From the NCBI GenBank assembly GCA_963773845.1, contig CAVZCU010000012.1:1922001-1986000 (forward strand): a DNA stretch of 64,000 bases. The letters are read 5' to 3'. A program made the position numbers and the translations under genes. This DNA is from SIAJ01 sp963773845 (lineage in GTDB: Bacteria > Planctomycetota > Planctomycetia > Gemmatales > Gemmataceae). The notes under the pieces were generated by a model, which saw only the letters and a program-made list of their open reading frames with translations, was not told the DNA's origin and ran no database searches. Shown here piece after piece: positions 58,065 to 64,000 of this stretch. Positions within the stretch are counted from its first letter, which is position 1, and every line of letters starts with the position of its first letter.

Positions 58065-58667
58065 TTAGCGCCGGGAGTTCTCGTTGGGTGAAGCGCTCCC
58101 GGTGCTTACGCAACCGGGCTCGCCTTCGGAGTCAGTCATTCGTTCGCGCAGAATGTTCCGCGCCTTTGTCAATCGCGCGTTGATCGTCGCTGCCGAGACG
58201 CCGAGCAGTTCGCCCAGTTCGCGATAGCTGACGTCGTCGTAGTAGTACATCATCACCACTTGCCGTAGCGGCTCGGACAAGGCTTCGACTTCCGACATCA
58301 ACCGCCGTTTTTCATCCAGGTCGCCGACAATGTCGCCATCGTCTTTAGTCAACAGCGACTCGATCGGGCGATCAGGGCCGAGTCCGCTGAATAGCACGGT
58401 CGAGCGCTCGCGGGCTTTGAGCCAATCGAGCGACGCCCGATGGCCGATGCCCATGAGCCAGGTGCCGAGCTTGCTGGGATCGGATAGCGTGTGCAACGAA
58501 CGATAGCCGCGAAGGAGCGTTTCTTGAGCCAGGTCGTCGGCAACATCGGCCTTGCGAACGCGGGCATGGCAGACGGCCGTGACGCGCGGCGCCCATCGAC
58601 GCGCAATCTCCGCGTACGCGTCTCTGGACCCGGTAAGGGTCGCCCGCACCAGCTCGGCGTCGGTCAT
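58065..58667 (-). CDS. ECF-type sigma factor
   Basis: A 200-residue sigma factor. Region 2 reads 'AYAEIARRWAPRVTAVCHAR' and 'ADVADDLAQETLLRGYRSLH', and region 4 'YRELGELLGVSAATINARLT' with 'LPEPLRQV'-type preceding helix ('LSEPLRQVVMMYYYDDVS'). A C-terminal tail of about 30 residues is disordered. It begins at the ATG at 58667. The giant FecR/VIT gene follows immediately and has an anti-sigma-like N terminus, so it probably controls this sigma factor across the membrane. Confidence 0.93.
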   Translation of the reverse strand: MTDAELVRATLTGSRDAYAEIARRWAPRVTAVCHARVRKADVADDLAQETLLRGYRSLHTLSDPSKLGTWLMGIGHRASLDWLKARERSTVLFSGLGPDRPIESLLTKDDGDIVGDLDEKRRLMSEVEALSEPLRQVVMMYYYDDVSYRELGELLGVSAATINARLTKARNILRERMTDSEGEPGCVSTGSASPNENSRR

Positions 58668-59180
58668 CCGTGGCCCTCAAGGCCTCTTTGCCGTTCACCC
58701 CTTAGTAGATCGGGGTAGAGAACGTAATATGGCCGTTTGGCAAATCGTTACGAAAAGAGACGAGTTCTCGGGCACGATCGGCGAATTCTCTTCGGGAGGG
58801 CTCAGTCCCTTGGAGCGTCCGGAAGAAATGACCGGGCGGGGCAGCGGCGGAGCCTGAAGCGTCAGCGAAGGCGACGCCGGCCCTGCACCCAGTCCGCGTC
58901 GCCTTCGCTGACGCTTCAGGCTCCGCGGACCCGGCCCTACCCTCTCGCTATTTTTTGCGGACACTCTTAGCGCAACGCAAGGCATCAACCAACGGTGTGC
59001 ACACGAGTTGCGCTCCGATGCGGCAAAAATGGATTGCAGGGCGGGTGACCCAGGGTCGCAATGCAAGCCATATTGTGTCTGAAACGGTGCGGGGAAATGA
59101 GTGGACGCACGACACTGGGTCATTGCATCCCGCCCATTCATTGTTTAGGATGCCTCAGCCCGCTGCTCGTATAGCACACC
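58668..59180. other. Divergent intergenic region with a 30-bp perfect palindrome
   Basis: The gap lies between the ECF operon (-) and the ceramidase-like gene (+), so promoters for both should be here. No convincing gene is present. A perfect 30-bp inverted repeat has arms at 58848-58877 (CGGAGCCTGAAGCGTCAGCG...) and 58896-58925 around an 18-base centre; this is a distinct repeat family from the others. Confidence 0.85.
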
Positions 59181-60488
59181 ATGCCAACCTTTCACCTCGC
59201 GACTTTCGCCGTCGATGTGACGCCACCCATTGGCCATCCGCTCTGCGGCGGCTGGATCGAGCCGGCCCGTGCGGTTGATGATCCGCTCAAGGCGCTGGGC
59301 GTCGTTCTCTTGGGCCAGGGCAAGCCGATCGTCTTATGCGTGTTCGACTGGACCGCCCTGCGCAACGATGCGCATCTGGCCGTGCGCCAGGCGCTCGCCG
59401 ACGCGGCCCACACGACGATCGATCACGTCTCGGTTCATGCCGTCCATCCGCATAATGCCCCGTTCGCCGACACGTATGCACAGAAACTACTGGATCAGGT
59501 GAAAGGCCCGCCGAGTCTCGATCTCAAGTTCTTCGACAAGGTGGTCAAAGACGTCGGCGCCGCCTGCCGCGATTCGCTGGCGAAGACCAGGCGCTTCACG
59601 CACATCGGCGTCGGCTCGGCGAAAGTGGAGAAGGTCGCCTCCAATCGCCGCGTGCTCGGCCCGGACGGCAAGGTCAAGTTCACCCGAACCAGCGCGACCA
59701 AGAACAAGGAAGCCCGCGACGCCCCGGAAGGCTTGATCGACCCGATTCTGCGAACGCTGTCCTTTTGGGACGGCGATATGCCGCTCGCGGCTCTGCATTA
59801 CTACGCCACACACCCGATGAGCTACTATGGCGACGGCCGGGTCAGCGCCGATTTCTGCGGACTCGCTCGGCAGAAAATGCAGGACGAGAACCCCAAGGTC
59901 TTTCAGGTTTACTTCACTGGCTGTGCCGGCAACATCACGGCCGGCAAGTACAACGACGGCGCGCACGAGAACCGGCCGATCCTCCGCGATCGCATGTACG
60001 ATGGCATGAAGGCATCCTTCAAGTCAACCAAAACGATGCCGATCGACGGCTGGGACTGGCGATTCGAGCCAGTGAAGTTGCCGCCCAGGAAGGAAGCCAA
60101 CTTCGGCGAGGACGAGAGCGAAAAAGCCCTGCACGATGTGAAAGCCACCAAGGCCAAGCGGAACAACGCGGCGTTTCAAATTGCGTGGCTCAAGCGTCAA
60201 GATCGACCGATCGACATCGGCTGCCTCGATTTCGGCGGCAAGGTGTTCGTCTTGCATTTACCCGGTGAAGCGTTCATCGAATATCAACTCGCCGCCCAGA
60301 AGATGCGGCCGAAGGAAACGGTGATCGTCGCCAGCTACGGCGACGACGGCTGCGGCTACATTCCCACGGCGCCGGGCTATCTGCAAGGCGGCTACGAGCC
60401 GACGGTGGCGCTGTCGGGCCCGGGGAGCGAGGCGATTTTGCTCAAGGCGATGGCGAAGTTGCTCAGGGCGAAGTTGGCGGACGAGTGA
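59181..60488 (+). CDS. Neutral ceramidase-like protein
   Basis: A 435-residue protein of the neutral/alkaline ceramidase N-terminal family. It starts 'MPTFHLATFAVDVTPPIGHP' without an evident signal peptide. Family pieces: 'HVSVHAVHPHNAPFADTYAQ' (metal-binding His region), 'LHYYATHPMSYYGDGRVSAD' and 'FTGCAGNITAGKYNDGA' (active-site loop GCAGN). The length is shorter than true ceramidases (about 650) because the C-terminal Ig-like domain is missing, as in many planctomycete homologues. The true substrate is unknown. An exported relative follows 0.7 kb downstream. Confidence 0.85.
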   Translation: MPTFHLATFAVDVTPPIGHPLCGGWIEPARAVDDPLKALGVVLLGQGKPIVLCVFDWTALRNDAHLAVRQALADAAHTTIDHVSVHAVHPHNAPFADTYAQKLLDQVKGPPSLDLKFFDKVVKDVGAACRDSLAKTRRFTHIGVGSAKVEKVASNRRVLGPDGKVKFTRTSATKNKEARDAPEGLIDPILRTLSFWDGDMPLAALHYYATHPMSYYGDGRVSADFCGLARQKMQDENPKVFQVYFTGCAGNITAGKYNDGAHENRPILRDRMYDGMKASFKSTKTMPIDGWDWRFEPVKLPPRKEANFGEDESEKALHDVKATKAKRNNAAFQIAWLKRQDRPIDIGCLDFGGKVFVLHLPGEAFIEYQLAAQKMRPKETVIVASYGDDGCGYIPTAPGYLQGGYEPTVALSGPGSEAILLKAMAKLLRAKLADE

Positions 60489-60535
60489 CGATCGAGTAGG
60501 ATCACGATAGAAGCGGAATCTTGGAGCGTGTAATC

Positions 60536-60862
60536 ATGAGCAGTGCAATCGCAACCCCAAAGAACGTAGCGGAGTATATTCGTTCGATGACAGACGAAGA
60601 GAAGGAATTTGCGTTTGCAGAACTCGTCGACGAGGTCATCCGTATTCACGGCGGCGATCACACCATTCATATCGGGAAGCCAAACGGCGAACGACTCGGG
60701 TATTTGGTTCCCGAAGCTGCGGCGGAGTCGCAGTTGAAGGTGCGAATTCCAAAACTCACGGAGGAACAGAGAGAGAGAACACAACGAGCTCTCGCGAACT
60801 TGAATGACACCTTTGATGTAAAGGAGTATTTCGAACAGCTTAGCCGGGAAGACCGGGACTGA
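60536..60862 (+). CDS. Small acidic hypothetical protein, antitoxin-like
   Basis: A 108-residue protein: 'VAEYIRSMTDEEKEFAFAEL' at the N terminus, then a beta part ('HTIHIGKPNGERLGYLVPEA') and a helix ('LTEEQRERTQRALANLNDTF'). The layout resembles antitoxin-type proteins that bind a small toxin. It ends by overlapping, on the opposite strand, the end of a second small gene (60840-60862). A GGAG sequence precedes the ATG by about 12 bases, and another ATG-free start is possible. Confidence 0.6.
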   Translation: MSSAIATPKNVAEYIRSMTDEEKEFAFAELVDEVIRIHGGDHTIHIGKPNGERLGYLVPEAAAESQLKVRIPKLTEEQRERTQRALANLNDTFDVKEYFEQLSREDRD

Positions 60863-61160
60863 AGTTCAGGTCCACTACGATTACTCGCTGCTCGGTTGAA
60901 AAGAGACCGACTCGTTGTGGCGGCTCGACCACGATCTGTGCCAGACCACCTGGAAAATTGCACCAATAGGTCGGTGGGTCGGTGGTTGTATCTTCCCAAG
61001 CGTCTTTGGGTACTCCGCCTGCATCGACGATTGACTTCACAAACTCGTCCCACAGAGCGTTGGCAAGACTTTGTCGTTGGTCTCGCGTTCCGGGAAGAGT
61101 TCGACGCCAGTCATCGAGCAATGGTCTTAGATCTCTCTGAGCGACGACGACAATCTTCAT
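60840..61160 (-). CDS. Small hypothetical protein, convergent to the antitoxin-like gene
   Basis: A 106-residue protein: 'MKIVVVAQRDLRPLLDDWRR' and 'LANALWDEFVKSIVDAGGVP' are helical, and 'YWCNFPGGLAQIVVEPPQRV' gives a beta element. The family is not recognised; a RelE-like fold is possible but not shown. It is convergent with the preceding gene and their 3' ends overlap by 23 bases, unlike usual toxin-antitoxin pairs, which run in the same direction. Confidence 0.5.
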   Translation of the reverse strand: MKIVVVAQRDLRPLLDDWRRTLPGTRDQRQSLANALWDEFVKSIVDAGGVPKDAWEDTTTDPPTYWCNFPGGLAQIVVEPPQRVGLFSTEQRVIVVDLNFSPGLPG

Positions 61161-61224
61161 GGAGTACCTTCAGGGCAAATACGCATCGGTAAGTTGCTGG
61201 CAACTTGGAAAGGCATCATCTCTT

Positions 61225-62572
61225 ATGCGAATTCACGACTGTCGCGCTGGCATTGGTTTACTCGCTTGTTTGCTGATGGCAATGTCGGCGAGAGGCGGCT
61301 TCAAAGCCGGCTCGGCGTCGCATGTCATCACGCCGAGCGAGCCGCTGTGGATGGCCGGCTATTCGAGCCGGAACAAGCCGTGCACGAAGAAGCACCATGA
61401 TTTGTGGGTCAAGGCGCTCGCCATCGAAGATCCGGCGGGCAACCGCTGTGTGATGATGACCAGCGACCTGTGCGGCATTCCGCGGTCGCTCTCTGAGCCG
61501 GTCTGTGCCGAAGTAATGAAACAGACCGGTCTGAAGCGCGAACAGATTATGCTGAGCTGTTCGCACACGCATTGCGGGCCAGTCGTGTGGGGCAATCTCA
61601 CCGACATGTACGACATGCCCGCGGACCAGCCGGGCAAGATTCACGCTTATACCGACAAACTTCGCGACTGGATGATCGAGACGATCGTCACGGCGGTCAA
61701 GGATTTGCAGCCGGCAAAACTGTCCATCGGCGAAGGCAAGGCCGCGCTTCGCGGTGAATCGGCGGCAGGCGACCGAGAAGGGCGTGATCAACGGCAGCAA
61801 TCCCGGCGGGCCGGTCGATCATTCCGTCCCCGTGCTGAAAGTGGAAGACGGAAAGGGCAACTTGAAAGCGGCCGTGTTTGGCTATGCCTGCCACAACACG
61901 ACAATGCAGTTTTACGAATGGTGCGGCGATTACGCGGGCTTTGCCCAGATCGACGTTCAAGAAAAGCATCCCGGCGCATTGGCCATGTTTTGGATTGGCT
62001 GTGGCGGCGATGCGAATCCATTGCCGCGAAGCAAGATTGAGTTATGCGAGAAGTATGGCAAAGAGCTTGCGATCGCCGTCGAGGAGACGCTGGATGGCAA
62101 GATGTCCCCGTTGACTGAAAAACTGACTGCCAAGTACGCTGAGATCGAACTGCCCTTCGGCCCCATTCCCGGCAAGGAGAAATGGCAAACCGATGCGTTG
62201 AGCAAGAACCACGCCCTAATGGCCCGAGCCAAGCACATGCTCAGTTATCTCGATAAGGGCAAGATCCCCGATCGCTATCCGTATTACCCGGTGGAAGTCT
62301 GGCGGTTTGGCAATCAACTCACCTGGATCGCGCTCGGCGGCGAAGTGGTCATCGATTACAACAAGCGGCTCAAGAAAGAACTGGCCGGCCAGGGGCCGGT
62401 CTGGATCACCGGCTATGCGAACGATGTGATGGCTTATATCCCGTCGGCCCGCGTGGTCAAAGAGGGCGGCTACGAAGGGGACTCATCGCAAATCTATTAC
62501 GGTCACCCCACCAAATGGTCGCCAAAGATCGAAAACCTGATCGTCAACAAGGTGCACGAACTGAGGAAGTGA
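61225..62572 (+). CDS. Exported neutral ceramidase-like protein; one frameshift
   Basis: About 449 residues after a frame change near 61757 ('AALR' to 'VNRRQATEKGVINGS'). The signal peptide is 'CRAGIGLLACLLMAMSARGG'. Ceramidase-like motifs: 'ITPSEPLWMAGYSSR', 'MLSCSHTHCGPVVWGNLTDM' (zinc-site His), 'AVFGYACHNTTMQFYEWCGD' and 'MFWIGCGGDANPLPR' (active-site loop GCGGD). Like its upstream relative it lacks the C-terminal domain. The function is probably hydrolysis of an N-acyl or ester bond in the periplasm. The stop is a few bases before the possible start of the next gene. Confidence 0.88.
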
Positions 62573-62586
62573 TGACGATGAAGATC

Positions 62587-62680
62587 CAACCACAAAGGCA
62601 CAAAGATCACACGAAGAAGCACAAAGACTTGCGATCTTTCCTTAGTGTTTCTTTGTGTGATCTTTGTGCCTTTGTGGTTG
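62587..62680. repeat. Perfect 26-bp inverted repeat (CACAAAGGCACAAAGA family) at the start of the PVC heme gene
   Basis: Left arm 62587-62612 (CAACCACAAAGGCACAAAGA...) and right arm 62655-62680 are exact complements; weaker pairing continues inward. The core CACAAAGGCACAAAGA is shared with 51841-51934. The right arm encodes the hydrophobic part of the next protein's signal peptide. Confidence 0.95.
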
Positions 62681-64000
62681 TTGCCTTCTGTTTGCCATGC
62701 CGAGCCGTTGTCGCCGAAGGACGAGGCGGCGACGTTCAAGATGGTGCCGGGCTTCAAGGTCGAACTGGTCGCGAGCGAGCCCGACGTGATCGACCCGGTG
62801 GCGATGGCGTTCGACGAGAAAGGCCGGCTGTTTGTTTGCGAGATGATTGGCTATCCGCACGGCGGGGTCGCAACCGGCGTCGAGAAACGCGGCCGCATTC
62901 GCTGTCTGACCAACCCGGATGAGCATGGCCATTACACGAAGAGCGTGATTTATGCGGATGGCTTGCGCTTCCCGACCGCGGTGCTGCCGTGGAAGGGCGG
63001 GGTGCTCGTCGCCAATGCACCCGATCTGATCTACTTGCCGGACGACAACAGCGACAACAAGGCGGATAGCGTCAAGGTGCTCTACACCGGCTTCGGCCTC
63101 GACAATATTCAGCAGATTCTCAACGCCTTCCGCTGGGGCATCGACAACTGGGTCTACGCGGTGAACGGCTCCGTGGGCGGCACGATCACATGTCCCGACA
63201 AGCCGGACATGAAGCCGTTGGTGTTGCGTGGCCAAGGGATTCGTTTCAAGCCAGATGTTCCTGGCAGCATCGAGCCAACTTCAGGCGGCGGGCAATATGG
63301 TCTTACATGCGACGAGGCCGAGCACTGGTTCGTGAACACAAACAGTCGCACATCTACGGCAGATCGTGTTGCCCTATCACTATCTTCGAACGAAATCCGT
63401 ATCTGGCTGCGCCGGCCGTGACGGTGGACATTCCGGTCCACGGCGCTGCATGCAAAGTTTTCCGCATCAGCCCGTTCGAGCAATGGCGGGTCGAGCGGAC
63501 AACTCGACGTAAGGGAGGCCCAGACGCCAAACGATTTCCCAAGACCGAATTGGTGCCGGGCGGCTACATCACATCGGCCTGCTCGCCGTGCTATTACGGC
63601 ATCCATGAGCCGCTTGTTTCCAGCGAAGGATCGCGGGTGCGTCTATGTCTGCGATCCGGCGAACAACTTGATCACGCGCGACAAGCTGGAACCGAATGGT
63701 TCGATATACAAGGGAGTGCGAATCGACGACGGAAGTTGAGTTCCTCGCATCGACGGACAACTGGTTCCGGCCAGTGCATCTGACGATCGGTCCGGACGGC
63801 GCACTTTATGTATGTGATTTCTATCGCGAAGTGATCGAGTCGCCGCTGTCGCTGCCGGACGACATCAAGAAGAAGTTGAATTTGGAAAGCCGGCATCGCG
63901 GGCGGATTTGGCGAATCGCGCCGCAGGGGTTTCAAGGCAGGGGGACGGTGGCGACCGATCCACTATTCGCCGGAGAACGCGTCCGTTGCGTTAAAGGCCA
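62645..64000 (+). CDS. PVC-type heme/NHL 'membrane-bound dehydrogenase' protein; partial, at least four frameshifts
   Basis: The first part of a large exported protein that leaves the window. After the signal peptide ('FLCVIFVPLWLLPSVCHA'), the NHL/six-blade propeller begins: 'FKVELVASEPDVIDPVAMAF', 'GRLFVCEMIGYPHGG', 'LRFPTAVLPWKGGVLVANAP' and later 'LTIGPDGALYVCDFYREVIE'. Breaks lie near 63352, 63393, 63610 and 63740. The family usually has a later CxxCH heme domain. GTG at 62645 is the in-frame start as written; an ATG at 62578 with a GAGGAAG site would be right if one base is missing near 62640. It follows the ceramidase-like gene closely. Confidence 0.85.

Noticed and set aside
58851..58925. 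Transcription terminator after the ECF operon
   Set aside because: The palindrome lies upstream of both divergent genes, not downstream of either, and no T-run follows it.

Overview
The window is GC-rich bacterial DNA that looks like a planctomycete, probably a Gemmata-like lineage. The evidence is family content: an ECF sigma factor next to a zinc-ribbon Ser/Thr kinase, a DUF1559 pilin-like protein, a PVC-type heme/NHL dehydrogenase, ceramidase-like exported proteins, a FecR-VIT giant protein behind a second ECF sigma factor, and an EF-P with Asn at the usual modification site. No rRNA or tRNA gene was seen.

Layout. 1-6.6 kb: the 3' part of nadK, an ABC-2 permease, an ABC exporter with a decayed P-loop, an inositol-monophosphatase/CysQ-type phosphatase and an exported protein, all on +. 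7-11 kb: a SUKH protein and the ECF/kinase pair. 11-15.5 kb: thioredoxin-TPR protein, XerD-type recombinase, TIM-barrel protein and an HTH-like protein with repeats in its coding frame. 15.7-20.5 kb: small accessory genes (HNH nuclease, short orphan ORFs, SRPBCC, VOC), with a 210-bp direct repeat on both sides of two of them. 20.8-30.7 kb: fumC, a TSUP transporter and a zinc-type dehydrogenase on -, then an HtrA protease, a large exported protein and a NUDIX-like protein on +. 30.8-31.6 kb: a tandem array. 31.6-38 kb: efp and polyprenol-linked sugar transferases (GT87, GT2, GT39, GT87). 38-43.5 kb: DUF1559 and the sulfate importer cysP-cysT-cysW-cysA on -. 43.5-44.5 kb: non-coding, with a probable short transcript. 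44.5-47.5 kb: gspE-gspF. 47.7-51.8 kb: an ATP-cone protein, a second kinase and a DMT transporter on +. 51.9-58.7 kb: an ECF sigma factor followed by a roughly 2,000-residue FecR/VIT/VWA/TPR protein on -. 59-64 kb: two ceramidase-like proteins, a small gene pair and the start of a PVC heme/NHL protein that leaves the window.

Two features dominate. First, perfect or near-perfect inverted repeats of several unrelated families sit at gene boundaries and inside operons. There is a 77-bp palindrome between cysP and cysT, a three-unit hairpin array between cysT and cysW, and a 29-bp palindrome between gspE and gspF. Some palindromes supply stop codons or a signal peptide, and two sites carry palindrome-derived peptides within genes. 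Second, about two dozen one-base frameshifts break otherwise well-conserved genes. Several lie in short homopolymers, so they look like uncorrected read errors rather than true pseudogenes. Genes broken only in this way are listed as single CDS features with the break stated.
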